A stretch of 64,000 nt of DNA from Muricea muricata. Lineage: Eukaryota > Cnidaria > Anthozoa > Malacalcyonacea > Plexauridae. Below the pieces are notes generated by a model. The model was not told where the DNA came from. It searched no databases and saw nothing but the letters and a program-made list of their open reading frames with translations. The stretch lies in NCBI GenBank assembly GCA_963855995.1, contig OY979717.1, forward strand, positions 24,874,746 through 24,938,745, in the 5' to 3' direction. This document shows, piece by piece, positions 48,973 to 61,270 of the stretch; the first letter of the stretch is position 1; every line of letters starts with the position of its first letter. The translations under genes and the position numbers were made by a program.

Positions 48973-49104
48973 CCTAGCGGGGTGTATATATGCCCGCTAG
49001 GCGACTGGATGCCTTGGGGTTACAATCCCCATCAGGCAATGTTAGAGGGGTTACAATCCCCCATAACATTAACCTGTCCAAGGGGTTACAGTCCCCTTGG
49101 ACAG
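48973..49104 (+). repeat. Array of four hairpins, three with the same loop
   Basis: Hairpin 1: CCTAGCGGG/CCCGCTAGG (48973-49001). Hairpin 2: TGCCT..GGGG, loop TTACAAT, CCCC...AGGCA (49010-49038). Hairpin 3: AATGTTA..GGGG, loop TTACAAT, CCCC..TAACATT (49038-49070). Hairpin 4: CTGTCCAAGGGG, loop TTACAGT, CCCCTTGGACAG, a perfect 12-bp stem (49074-49104). The GGGG-loop-CCCC top is constant, while the lower stems differ in sequence but stay paired. Function unknown. Confidence 0.7.
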
Positions 49105-52100
49105 TTCCTGGAACTTGCATGGAATATATATTTACAATAAATAATGTGAGTCTATGGCCAGAAAGTGATCATTAGGAGCACTTCAACCCCACAAATACAC
49201 AGAATGTGTATTCCCCATAGACGAGCAACCCAGCTCCCACAATAGCTGTAATCGTATAGTGGACAGCTTTAGCCGGCGATGGTAAGACCTGCTGTTTGAG
49301 CACTGCCATTGGTTATACTACAGCTGGATCATCAGGGAGGCCGGGAAAAACCTGAAAGACAGGAAACCTGGATGGGGCCATGACAATTACCAGCAGCTTC
49401 CCCACAAAGCTTCTATATTACAATTATGTGATCAAACCATTGGCAATGCGGCAAGCACAGCTGACCACGCTAGCATTTTTTTTTTGACATATATTTATGA
49501 TGCGTTTTAAATCTGTTTCACCTACAGCCGGTTTGAATCTTACAATGAAACATTTTCTTTTAAGAAATTCTTGTCAATACTAGGGCATCGTCTGGTTGGT
49601 TATTTGTCGAAATGCTCTTAGGCGGTTGCTTAGACAAAACAAAAAATCTCACCCGCCTGCATGAATTTTCTTGAAGTATGGCCCCGGGAACCTAGTGACA
49701 ATTATTACCATACGGCACGCTTTCTCCCGGTCGATCGCTCTGAGGTACCACGTTTGACGTTGGGGTCATTGAAATGTCTGTTGTACCGACCTCGTTTTCG
49801 TCGCGAATGGCAATAACAGGATTGCTGCTGTTATTATATTTCATTGAGGTGGCGAGTTGGACATGGTTCGACTGTAGCACGGGCCTCATTGCCCGCTATT
49901 TCTGCCACCAATTCTTCGACGCTGCGGGTAGAAATTGTCTGTATTTGCGCCAACTGGTCTTCCGAAAGTAGAGATGATCGAGTATCGTCAGGCTGTTGCG
50001 ATATCGTAGGATTACTCACCACCGTCGGCGTCGAAATACCTGCGTGTTTCTCGAGCCGTGAAATTAAGATGTTTCGTGGCTTGGCAACCCCTTCTCGACA
50101 CAGACGACACAGAGACGCTGAAGACTTGCCGTATCATTCGCGTTCGTATTAGAGCTCTTACTATTCCCAGCTTTTCTATAGAGTTCTCACGACGAAACAG
50201 GAAGCATTCCGAAGCAATAGGTCACAAAATATGTAAATAAATGCTCGACAAATATTGAAACAATTTCGTGCTCCCTATCGTATCTCTCTCAAGTTTAAAA
50301 CAAATTGATATTTAATAAATGCGCCTCATCCGTTTATATCCTACGGGAACTATTTCTATTGGTTGATCAATGTCAACAAAGACAATATTGTCTGTCTGTT
50401 AGTTGTTGGAGTACATTTGACATGATGCGCACATGTTTGCATCGTGCACAGCGCGTGATAGCTGATGCATTAGGTTAATGACTGACAATTGCGCACGACG
50501 TGAAATTCCGCGCACTTGGACAATCTCCAACAAATGTACGAACTTTGCAATTGAACAATGTTAACAGCATTTCTCCATTAACTTTAATTTATAATCCGGA
50601 TATTATAAATTGGCTAAACCAATTAATGAGAAATCTTTGTTTTTCCCCTTCTTTGGTCATGTTAGACCTCTGTATATTATGATCGTGGCTGTTCTTACTT
50701 CTTTTTCTTCAAAGAGGAATTTGTAATTAACACATCTATCAGTGTGTAAGCTATCTGAATATGTCAATTTCATATGAACTGTGTCCTATTCCAAGGACGG
50801 AAATCCAAGCAAATACATCTTTGCACCATAAATAATTTTGTTTCTTCCCCCTCCCCAATCCTGGTCCCATGAGTGCAAGACCTTGTGTTCTTACCGTACT
50901 ATTATCTCAAAGCAATTGAAGCTGTCAAATTGCTACTGACCAATACGTTATACTTCATTACTTCGCCTGACCGCAGGCGCAGACCTCAAAACTGCATCGA
51001 AACCACCATGATTCAGATACTTTACGCGCTGATTACAGAATTTTCCCGATATGAACCATCATCAGTAACACCTGAAAAGGGCACGAAAACAACACATCTT
51101 TTATGACTTCGTCTTAACAAATTAACTTACATGCAGTCCCTGGTTAAAGTTGAGAGAATTAGGAGTCGATCAACAAATGACTTTTCATGTTGTGGTCTAT
51201 GAGATTTTTGGTATATTGCAGTCTAGGCTATCTGTTTTGTCCTAATATAGTTCATTTTTATTGTGGATGTGCGAGATCGGAAATATTTGTACGAGAACTG
51301 ACTCGTTGTTTTCGCTGAGTTCAAATCCAAAAAGTTCCTGCTCTGTAGACCTGCAATAAGTTGCTATTTTATCTTCATTAGTTTTTCGATATTTTTTTTA
51401 TTTTTTCACGGCACGGAATTGAGACTTACTCGATTATGCCACTCGAAAGGAAAAATTTCTATTAACCTGCCTTTCATTTATATTAACACCAGTCTCGAAT
51501 CATTTTGAGTTATGTGATTTTATACGTGTTGAACTCAAACAACAAATCTTGCTTGTTTACCACTTTGAGAAGGCAGATAACACTATTTAAAATGCTCAGT
51601 TCTCGAAATATTCCCATAAAATTACAAGGAATTTAACGCCACGTCTTTTTTTTGCTATGGCTGGTGATCGAGTCTTGAAGAGCGAGGTTAAGAAAATGAA
51701 CATAGTAATGAACATACAGAGCAAGTGGTGAACATTCTTTCATCTGCGACGCTACGCCGCTTACAGCCACTCGTATTCGCCGCACCATCAAAGCATTCTC
51801 CAACAATATCGCGTAACTGTAAGATGAGATTCGTGATTGATTTCTTTACAGACTGGTAGAGGACCTCAACTTCGGTTTATTTAGTCGCAAAAAATGCGCT
51901 AGTCGTCTCGTGTGTCTCCCTCAACGGCATATAATGATTCTGTAATGACCATTACGTTTGATATTACGTGTAAGTAGCAAACTCGATGCGATTTCAATCA
52001 GGTCGTTCTGTATTTCTGGTGATGTCCACTTGTTTTCTATCTTTCCCGTGTCCTCATGGAGCAGTATACATCAACACTTGATTACGACTTGAAGATATTG

Positions 52101-52477
52101 TCGTACTTGAAGGTGGGAGCTAATTGCTTTGGAGAAACTGCATGCCAGTTGCTTTAGAACCGATGTGTATTGGCCTTCAACAAAGCACCACATGTTACAC
52201 GTGATAAACTTTCGAAATTTTCCATATTTAGAGAGCTCTATGGCTCCTTCCAGTTTTTAAAATCAAACGAATATGCCTTTTAAATTCTTACCAAGAAAAT
52301 TATACACACTTGTTATCATTACTTTCATAACTTATCCACGGACATTTCTTGTACCAGTCGGTGTTGATTTTTTGTGAGTGCATGGCTTTCGTTTCCAAAA
52401 GTTCTCGTTTGATAATGTTTTTAAAGCCGGTGATTTGGCGCCCTGGAGGTAATGAATCCGATTCCCTGGATTGATCA
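49105..52477. other. Mostly unassigned; possible ORF relic at 49690-50110 (-)
   Basis: The minus-strand frame 50110-49834 reads LISRLEKHAGIST and later SLLSEDQLAQIQTIS, SVEELVAEIA, resembling a helical N-terminal segment, and continues in another frame to 49692. I do not recognise it with confidence; a retroelement gag-like piece is possible. The rest of the interval, including frames at 50500-50682 and 50873-51106, shows nothing I can support. Confidence 0.3.
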
Positions 52478-54083
52478 CATTTTCAAATAAGATAACGTTT
52501 CGACTTTATTTGTCTTTATCAAAATAAACTAAACTTTACAAAGCCTAATTCATTCTTGGATAAGTTAAAAGAATTAGGCAAAATCCCGGAAAATGCGTTA
52601 CTTGTAACAGCAGATGTTGCAAGTCTCCATCCCAGCATTCCACACGAGGATGGTCTGCGAGCACTCTACACTAAGCTAAAAGAACGTGAAGACAAAACAG
52701 TGTCATCTGAGGGCCTTGTTAATTTAGCGAAATTTGATCTTAAAAATAGTTATTTTGAATTTAATTCAGAGGTTTATCGGCAAATTTCCAGTACAGCTAT
52801 GGGTACTAAATTTGCTCCTCCGTATGCATGTATTTTTATGGATAAGGTAAAGACAGAATTTTTAAGAAAACAAGAGATAAAACCTTTGGTATGGTTGAGG
52901 TATATCGATGACATCTTTTTTGTCTGGTTAGAAGGAGAAGATAAATTGTTGCAGTTCATGAAAAAGCTTAATGATTCCATCCTAGCTTGAAGTTTACATA
53001 TACGAGTACTCGGGGACTAAAGTGAATTTTCTTGATGTTGTTGTTGAAATTGATGCTGGTCAGCTCATTTCAAGTCCCTATTTTAGGTCCACCGATTGTC
53101 ATCAATACTTACAATATGAGTCATCGCAGCCAGCTCATGTTAAAAGATCTATTGTATATAGTCAAGGACTACGCATCAAGAGAATTTGCTCACGTACAGA
53201 GGATTTTGAGAAACACTTGCAAGATTTGTCTAGTTGGCTAAGGAATAGGGCATATTCAACATGGCTTATAGAGAAAGAATTTAGGAGGGTAAGGGAGTAT
53301 AATATACAAGAAGATACAAGTACATTGGTAAAATCATGTAAGAAAGGAGTGCCTTTCACTATAACGTTCCATCCTTCGTTGAAGCACTCTGGTTTGGTAA
53401 TTAAGAAAAATTTGTATATCTTGTATCTAGATACAGAAGCTCGTAAGGCATTTACCCCTGAACCTTTTATAGCGTTTAGAACAGGTCGCAATCTTAAAAA
53501 TTATTTAGTTAGAGCAAAGGTACCACCACTCGTAAGAGAGAAAGGATGTAAGAAATGCAGTAAACCTAGATGTTTAACATGTAAAAATATCCAAGAATCC
53601 GATACTTTTGAGTGTACAGTTGACGAGAAACATTTTAACTGCGACTCAAAGGGTGTTGTTTATCTTTTGACATGCAAAGTGTGCAAGAAACAATATGTTG
53701 GTCAGACAACGGATAAATTCCGATTTAGATGGAATAATTATAAAGCATGTCAAAGGAAAGCATTGTCTGATAGGACTCATACACAAAGGTATTTGCATGC
53801 ACACTTCTAACAAGAAAACCATAATGGTCTAATTATTGATTGTGATATAGTTATAATTGATAAAACTGATCCGGTAGAACCCACAGTTAGGGAAATGTAT
53901 TGGATCAATAGATTAAAGACAATGTACCCCTTGGGATTGAGTATGGACAATGAATTGGAATCTGAAATGCATGATTAATTATGGTAATTAAAGTTTACAT
54001 AGGGTATAAAAGTAGGGCTTTGTAAAGTTTAGTTTATTTTGATAAAAACAAATAAAGTCGAAACTTTATCTTATTTGAAAATG
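52478..54083 (+). mobile_element. Penelope-like element, 5'-truncated, with inverted ends
   Basis: A 68-bp sequence at 52478-52545 recurs in inverted orientation at 54016-54083. Between them lie the C-terminal half of a Penelope-type reverse transcriptase and a GIY-YIG endonuclease. The coding part begins immediately after the left inverted copy, in mid-RT, so the element is 5'-truncated with an inverted piece of its own 3' end attached, an arrangement known for Penelope-like insertions. Confidence 0.8.
52546..53978 (+). pseudogene. Penelope-like RT + GIY-YIG endonuclease (damaged)
   Basis: First frame (to 52990): VTADVASLHPSIPHEDG, STAMGTKFAPPYACIF and the catalytic YIDDIFFVW. Two frameshifts near 52980-53010 lead to the second frame: VNFLDVVVEIDAG, then the RT-to-endonuclease linker with a Cys cluster (GCKKCSKPRCLTC, about 53545-53580), GVVYLLTCKVCKKQYVGQT (53650-53706) and FRFRWNNY. 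A stop at 53808-53810 interrupts it, but the frame continues to 53978 with REMYWINRLKTMYPLG, the end of the endonuclease. The enzyme nicks DNA and reverse-transcribes its RNA at the nick; this copy is inactive. Confidence 0.82.
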
Positions 54084-54095
54084 TAATTAACTTAT

Positions 54096-54229
<134 letters not shown>

Positions 54230-54257
54230 GTTCAGTTGACTATTTACAATTAAGAAC

Positions 54258-54812
54258 CATTTGGTAAGAAGTAAAAATAAAAATAAAAATACTAAATAAG
54301 AGTCAGTAACTCAGAGTTTCACGCTCGTTGGCGATCTTCAGACTAAATGTTTGAGGTTTATCATTACATGCGTAAAATTTGTTTTCATGTCTACATTTAG
54401 AGATTAGTTCCGATCTCTGGTTCAGCAGAGTTTCTTTGTTTGCATTAATAATGCACAATTTCTCCTGGGTACATAGACTACAGTGGTTTGTCCCAGACTG
54501 GTATGGTTTCGCTCGTTTCATAATTGACCATTTTATTTCATAGCTTTTGCCTTTTGATTTCAATTCCCAGATGTATTTTGACAAACCACTGTAGTCTATG
54601 TACCCAGGAGAAATTGTGCATTATTAATGCAAGCAAAGAAACTCTGCTGAACCAGAGATCGGAACTAATCTCTAAATGTAGACATGAAAACAAATTTTAC
54701 GCATGTAATTATAAACCTCAAACATTTAGTCTGAAGATCGCCAACGAGCGGGAAACTCTGAGTTACTGACTCTTATTTAGTATTTTCATTTTTACTTCTT
54801 ACCAAATAACAC
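54258..54812. mobile_element. Palindromic Penelope-like 3' fragment
   Basis: Arms of about 235 bp (54258-54493 and 54577-54812) are inverted copies with a few differences, separated by about 83 bp. Both arms encode the tail after a GIY-YIG domain: LSKYIWELK... (minus arm), NHCSLCTQEKLCIIN, LLNQRSELISKCRHENKF. The same tail occurs in the element at 62150-63219 (CNLCLEEKISIL, LLNKRSEIVSACQHKSRF), so it is a related family. The spacer belongs to the longer minus-strand copy. It lies inside the probable 3' LTR of the Gypsy element. Confidence 0.7.
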
Positions 54813-55074
54813 ATAACCTAATTACTATCTAACACATTTCCCCTCCAATTTGAGTGCCGTACACCGACACTTATTGGATACAATGATTTGGTTCCACGTG
54901 GCACTTGCTTCAGGAGTCCTCTCGATAACGCTATCATTAAAGTTCCCCCTATTTAATTCATCTTTATCCAGTCACCAAAATAACGTGCTGCAGCTTTTAT
55001 CGACTGGCATAAACACTACGTTATATTTATGATAGCTTCTATCCTTACTCAAGATCCACAGATTGAAATAAAAG
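54813..55074 (-). repeat. Gypsy 3' untranslated part, polypurine tract, LTR start
   Basis: After the stop at 55075 the minus strand runs to AAATTGGAGGGG (about 54843-54854), a polypurine tract, followed by TGTGTTAGATAG, a likely LTR start near 54838. The LTR is then interrupted by the palindromic fragment 54258-54812. The LTR end could not be placed. Confidence 0.45.
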
Positions 55075-55881
55075 TTATGGAGTTGTTTTTTGTTTGTTTA
55101 TATCTAAAAAAGATTCTAATGCACTGGTTGAGGCGTCACTGGGTATCCATAAGTCGGTAGGTATTGGCAGGTTATTAGGTACTGGTACTTGGCATGGGTA
55201 TGCTAGAGAGTGATAAGGTAATATGATATGGGTGTGCTGGAGGGAAGATAGGACATCCGCTAATCGGTGGGAAGTAAGAGAAAACAGGGGGTAGGTAAGG
55301 AATAGGTATGTGGACAGTGGTGGTGGTTGCCATCCGGTCTCTGGAGGGGGCACAGAAACTTGAAACAGCTCCATTGGCAAGGTCTCGCCAGGCCCGCAGT
55401 AGGTTAATCGATCGGGTGGATGCCGTACGCGGCAGAGTCTGGGGGTTCTATATATCTCGGGTTGTGGATTCAGGTTGTCTTCATGTCGCTCGCCGTTAAC
55501 TTGATCACCATTGTGAACGTTCATGTTCTCGCTTTGCTCGTGGTGATGTTCCTCTTGTACCTCGTTCTCTTCAGGAAGTGCCTCATTTTCCGCAGGAAGT
55601 ACTTCTTTTGCTTCATACAGCACGTCGTTTTCTTCACCTTCCGATAAGCTGTCTGGGGATGTCTTAGGTGGAATCGTGTTTCGTGGCAGGAATACCGTAA
55701 CAAGGTTCTGAGATTCGTCATCACTAGAAATGTCATCATTTCGTGGTGCAGGGCAACGGGGTTCAGGTTTCCCTATTCTCCGTGTTGTGGGTGGGACAGG
55801 TCGTTCAATGTCAGTGTACGAATTGTCAACGGGTAGGTAATCGCAGGGAAGAAGTAGGTTTCGGTGTAAAACCCTGTTCTT
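55075..55881 (-). pseudogene. Gypsy pol, C-terminal extension (3' of insertion)
   Basis: The minus-strand frame starts with RVLHRNLLLPCDYLP, the motif that closes the GPY/F region of Gypsy integrases. About 240 residues of Pro/Glu/Ser-rich tail follow (EENEVQEEHHHEQSENMN) up to a stop at 55075. The missing upstream sequence is found at 57048 beyond the LINE and microsatellite. Removing the insert rejoins the reading frame at that point. A TCTT flank is present on both sides of the insert. Confidence 0.7.
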
Positions 55882-56393
55882 CATCATCTAATGAGTTTGT
55901 CAACTTTTACGTGACATGTATTCATTCACTGTTGCTATATTCTTGGCAAGTTTTCCACTTTAACCTCCCCAAGTTTTTAAACATTATGCTGGAACGAATT
56001 CAAAAACGAGCGATGAACATCATTTACGGTTATGATGTACCGTACTCTGAGGCACTGGTAATGTCGAAATTGCATAAACTCTCTGATCATCGTAGTTATC
56101 TTTGTGATGATTTCTTTAAGAAAATTTTACTAAATCCAAATGACAAACTTCATGGGCTTCTGCCGTATAACAGTAGCGTCATTTCCTCATTAAGGAACAA
56201 AAACAGATTTTACCATACCTGTTTGTAAAACGGACCGTTTTACAAACTCTTTCATAATTGCAGCCGCTAGACGGTATAATGATTATACTAGTATTTAGCA
56301 TTTTATCTTAATCTTTCTAATTAGTTATATGTAAAACCGTTTAAATTCAGTAATTACTGTAAAATGAGGTTATATTTCTTAATAAACGATCGA
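55882..56393 (+). pseudogene. LINE 3' fragment inserted in the Gypsy element
   Basis: Plus-strand NEFVNFYVTCIHSLLLYSW, LPKFLNIMLERIQKRAMNII and SEALVMSKLHKLSDHR match the C-terminus of the LINE RT at 21561-21800 (VNFYCCCVRPVLEY, LPKYLSDNIERIQRRITSII). The frame ends at 56226, then a short 3' region runs to AATAAACGATCGATC and a (TCTA)n tail. It is an extreme 5' truncation of about 0.5 kb. The tail seeded the microsatellite that follows. Confidence 0.75.
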
Positions 56394-57047
<654 letters not shown>

Positions 57048-58678
57048 TTGGTCCACCATTCTCAGATGCTGCCTCGCACACTGGACTGTCTTCCTCCCCT
57101 TTCCGTCCAACTATGACATAGATATATCGTTCTCCCAGAATGATCGAAGTTTTCCAGGTCCCCCTCGTTCGCTTAAGTTTCGCACTAGTACACGATCTCC
57201 AGGTTGCAGAATACAGCTACGCACGAAATGGTCGTATGTTTTTTTGGTTTTAGCAACTCTTTCGTTTATCTTTTTTGCAGCTAGTTGATAAGCCTCCTGC
57301 ATAGCTGTTCTCCACTTTTTTACATACTGTGAGTAATCTTGCTTAGTTGGTGACATTGTGCTTTGGAAGATGAGGTCAATTGGTAGGTGGGGGTGCCGAC
57401 CGAACAGCAAGAAGAACGAAGAGAATCCTGTTGTATCACTACGCGTACAGTTATATGCATGGACGACTTTTTCCACGCGATCTTTCCATCGCGACTTTTC
57501 GTTCTCGGGGAGTGTACGTAGCATATCCAACAGAGTTCTATTAAACCGTTCCACTTGCCCATTTCCTTGTGGGTGGTAAGGTGTAGTACGATAATGGTTA
57601 ACGCCGCACAGCTGCTCCAACCTTCCAAGAAGACAGTTTTCGAACTCTCCACCCTGGTCGTGATGTATTTTCGCAGGAAATCCAAAACGAAGGATGTAAT
57701 CGTTATAAAGTTTTTCAGCCACAGTTTTTGCTGATTTGTTGCGTGTCGGGTATTCTTGTGCACACCGAGTAAAGTGATCGACAATCACCAGTATATACTC
57801 GTACCCTCCACTGGACTTTTCAAGGTGGATGAAATCAGTGGACACTAACTCAAATGTGGAGGTGGTGATGATGGGTTGGAGAGGGGCTTTTGTTTTTAAT
57901 CTTGGAGGTTTCTGTTTTATGCATCGACAAATATTCTTCACGTAATGTTCCACGTCACTTTGCATTTTAGGCCAGTAAAAGCGATCTCGAGCTAGATGGA
58001 GGACACGCTCAGATCCAACGTGGACCATGTTGTCATGGAGTTCTCTTAAGACTGTGCGATGGTATTTTCGAGGAAGTGCAATCTGGTTGTATGTTCCACT
58101 TTTTCTTCGGAGTATTCCATCTTTGGCAATCACTAATTTGTGCCACCCGTGGAGTAGCAGTTTGGTATCGGCCAATTCGCTAGATCGCTGAGCTGGCGTT
58201 GGTTGTTTAACATCTTTGACGATAGAGTACATATTGCCAATGATGCTATCGTCGAGTTGAGCTTGTCGAATGTCGGTGACGTCAAACCTTGGCTCACCTT
58301 TCGTTGAGAGTTTGGGTTCACTTTCACTCAGTACGCTTGGGTCGTGTGTGATGGAAGAAATGCAGTTAACTCTCCCTTGGTTTTGGTGCTTTGCTGACTG
58401 TATGATCGCACAAAGTGCATTTGAACAAGTTTCCTCAGTGCACGATGCCATGTATTAACCCATAAGCTCGGGCATTCTGGATAAAGTATCAGCATCAGTA
58501 TTCGTTTTCCCAGGGCGATACCGTATGGCAAAATTGAAGTCAGCCAATTCACCTATCCTGCGAAAACCAGTCGCGTTCAGTTTTGCCGATGATAAAACAT
58601 ACGTTAACGGGTTGTTATCCGTATATACGACAAAACTAGGTGAATAGTAAAATTTGTCCCGAAAATGTTCACAGACTG
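57048..58678 (-). pseudogene. Gypsy integrase and end of RNase H
   Basis: On minus from 58678: the RNase H tail (YTDNNPLTYVLSSAKLNATG, DADTLSRMPE), a stop at about 58456, then integrase (58451-57111). The zinc-binding region has HDNMVH and NICRCIKQK, where the normal CxxC is CRC. The catalytic core has VSTDFIHLE (first Asp), HHDQGGEFE (second Asp) and HPQGNGQVERFNRT (Glu). The GPY/F-like end LRSFWENDI is cut by a frameshift near 57115, and the other frame runs on to the insert at 57047. Integrase inserts LTR-element cDNA into the genome. The catalytic triad is kept but the frame is broken. Confidence 0.85.
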
Positions 58679-59720
58679 CCTACTTCAATGCCAGAAATTC
58701 CAGCTTTCCAGAATGAAGGTGATAATTCTTTTCGATTTCTGCCGCCGTTAGGGTCCGTGAACCATACGCGATCACCCGAAGAGTACCATGCTGTTCTTGA
58801 TAGAGAAGAGCACCTAATCCCGTTTCAGATGCGTCGGTATGAAGCACGTATGGACTATTGGGATCAGGGTACGCCATCACTGGTGCACTAATAAGACACG
58901 ATATGAGTTTCTCCAACGCCGTCTGATGAGCAGGTGTCCAGGAAACCGGGTGGTTAGCCCATTGCTTCTCGGTACGTTTCTTTGTTATTTTGGAACTAGC
59001 TGCGCGGTTTTCAGCTGGTTTAACTAAGTCGTAGATTTGCTTTGCGATGTTTGAGAAATTTTCGATGTACCTACGGCAATAGTTCAAAAATCCCATTAAC
59101 TTTCGAACTTCGTTAACCGTCTGGGGAGGAGATTCTTTCAGTCGTGGGATTGGAACGATTGTAGAAGGATCTAGGTTGTACCCCTTTCCGGATACTACTC
59201 TGCCCGAGAACACCACTTCTCTCTTGAACATCGTACATTTCGTAGGCTTTAATTTCACGCCATGATCCTTAAGACGTTCAAGAACTTTTCGGAGGTGTTC
59301 AATGTGATCGTTAAAAGAAGGACTAAACACGATAATAACGTCGAGATATGGAACACAAACTTAATTTCGTAGGCCACTCAAACATGTCTCCATTAAACGT
59401 TGAAACGATGCTGGTGCGTTCGTTAGGCCAAATGAAATTCGTATCCATTGGTACAATCCCCATGGTGTAATAAACGCTGTCAAGGGTTGGCTCTCAGGTT
59501 TTACAAACCCTTAGTGGTACACTTTGCCTTGAACAAGGACCGAAAACCAAGAGTTCCCACCTAGGTTATCAGGAGTTTCCTGAATCCTCGGAATTGGGTG
59601 ACGATCTACTTGCGTTTTTCTGTTCAGCTCGCGATAATCCACGCACAGCCGCAAGGTGTGGTCCTTCTTTCGCTCGCAGACTGCGGGAGAGCTGTACTAC
59701 GAGGTTGATCTACGAATAAA
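58679..59720 (-). pseudogene. Gypsy reverse transcriptase and RNase H
   Basis: On minus from 59720: CVDYRELNRKTQVDRHPIPR, ITPWGLYQWIRISFGLTNAP, ASFQRLMETCLSGL, then YLDVIIVFSPSF, where the universal YLDD active site has lost its second Asp to Val; RKLMGFLNYCRRYIENFS (about 59100); the RNase H start YVLHTDASETGLGALLYQ (about 58830) and ALK followed by a stop at about 58680. In-frame stops also occur near 59510 and 59360. The active-site change and stops make it inactive. Confidence 0.85.
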
Positions 59721-60123
59721 ATTCCGATTTAGAAAATTTTAAACATAAGATTTCACCTCTGGGTATAAAGGTCGAGGCACCGCAACGTAGTTCTTTTGAA
59801 CAGGCGTTTTGTCGTTTAAGGGAATATTCATCTGGAGATGTGGAATACAACCTACGTTGTCATCGGTTTTGGAAAAAGCGTTGGCTTGCTCAATTAATAG
59901 TCGTGAAGCGAGTGTTCTTTGCTAGCTTGTCAGATCTCCCAAATTTACGGTCAAATTACTTTATGGCAGTACAATCATGTGTTTCACTCGCAATGAAATC
60001 GTTTGACTCAGTTACGATCGGTTCTTGAATGTTGGCGTGATCATTCTTTAATCTTACTTCCACCGGAGTGACTGATTGGACAAGCTGGAGGCACCGAGAA
60101 CTGTTCGACTTTTTAAGCTTATA

Positions 60124-60525
60124 TCATGTCGAATCGTATTCTGAACTTCTATTGCAATTCTGGGGGAGTGCTAATTTCTGGTTTGCTACTAGAAATGGTA
60201 CAGATGTTGTGTTTGTAGAATCCCCAACTTGAAACTCTAGCTCCACTAATCCCTTATAAGGAATGCTGTTACCATTTGCTGCCGTCAGTGTAAGGTCGCA
60301 GTTTATTAGTTCGCCCACGTCCCTTATTACTACGTTCGGAAAATTGGCCACGAGAAAGTCCGCTGAAACAATCGATACTTGGGCTCCAGTGTCCCATAAG
60401 ACCTCTACCGTCTTCCCGTTGAGTTTCGCTTTAACCGTGCATCTTCGGCCCACTAGGTTAATTAACCTTTTATGTTCTTTGGGCGTAAGATGGCTTGTAA
60501 AACCTTCCGAACGATTCTCATGCAT
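60124..60525 (-). pseudogene. Gypsy aspartic protease
   Basis: Minus strand: VEVLWDTGAQVSIVS carries the DTG-type catalytic triad (D-T-G-A), with a flap-like ANGNSIPYKGLVELEFQV downstream. It is about 130 residues, normal for a retroviral-type protease. It cleaves the gag-pol polyprotein. Between it and the RT the frame is badly decayed (59720-60124). Confidence 0.75.
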
Positions 60526-60639
60526 AGCCTCGTTTTTTTTGTAGATTTCTTTCTTGATAGCGTTGCATAATGTTTTATGTTTAGGCCAATGATCCCTTTG
60601 GCATGCATCATTACAGTAACCGACTAATTTACAACACGC

Positions 60640-61270
60640 ACATCGCCAATTTTTTCGTTCAATTGTTACACTGACGGGATGTTACATCTCCGGCTAAACC
60701 CTGTCCCGACCGCCGGGTAGTCGCTTCTCGTTTTCCTGTACTTTTGTGTTTTGTGCACACTCGGACGCGGTATGTCTAAATTCTCCGCAAGCGAAGCAGT
60801 GCTGACCGCTAGCGCCAGTTCTCCGCTCCTTGCACGCTTGACACCCCCAACCGCGATATCGTGTAGACTTCGGCTGTTTCCGTTCGTAATGTGTCGTTGA
60901 CTGCTCGTTATTACCTCCGACTTGTTGGCGTTTCAAATTTTCGAGCTCCGATCTTATCTCTCGAATCTCAACCAAAATTCGATTATCGTCATCAACGCAC
61001 CTATGCTGTTTAATTTCCGTCTCATCAACTTCACAGGCGTTAACTTTGGCTAATCTCCTTTCACCAGCTAGCTTATTTTGCATTTGGGCTTGGTGTGACG
61101 CCAACTCATTGACGTGTTTCATCAATTCTTCGACAGTTACCCGGATGTACGAAGTATGGGCCTCAAATTTGCAGCTAGAATATCATCTCGTAACCCTGTT
61201 TCAAAAGACTTCATAAATTTTTTTTGAATGAACGGTTCGTCGTATTGCACTTCGCATTCCGATTCTCTAC
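60640..61270 (-). pseudogene. Gypsy gag, C-terminal part with zinc knuckle
   Basis: On minus: QKKFMKSFETGLRDDILAAN (about 61220), frameshift near 61140, EELMKHVNELASHQAQMQNK, a coiled-coil-like ILVEIREIRSELENLKRQQ, and the CCHC knuckle CFACGEFRHTASEC (about 60790) that packages RNA. The N-terminus and the 5' LTR are missing: the element is truncated near 61270. Confidence 0.75.

Noticed and set aside
48973-49104. Possible CRISPR array
   Set aside because: Repeat units are themselves hairpins of unequal length, only three or four copies, no constant direct repeat with unique spacers, and the genome is animal.
49692-50110. Minus-strand helical ORF as a retroelement gag
   Set aside because: Broken into two frames and without a diagnostic motif; left as an unassigned relic.
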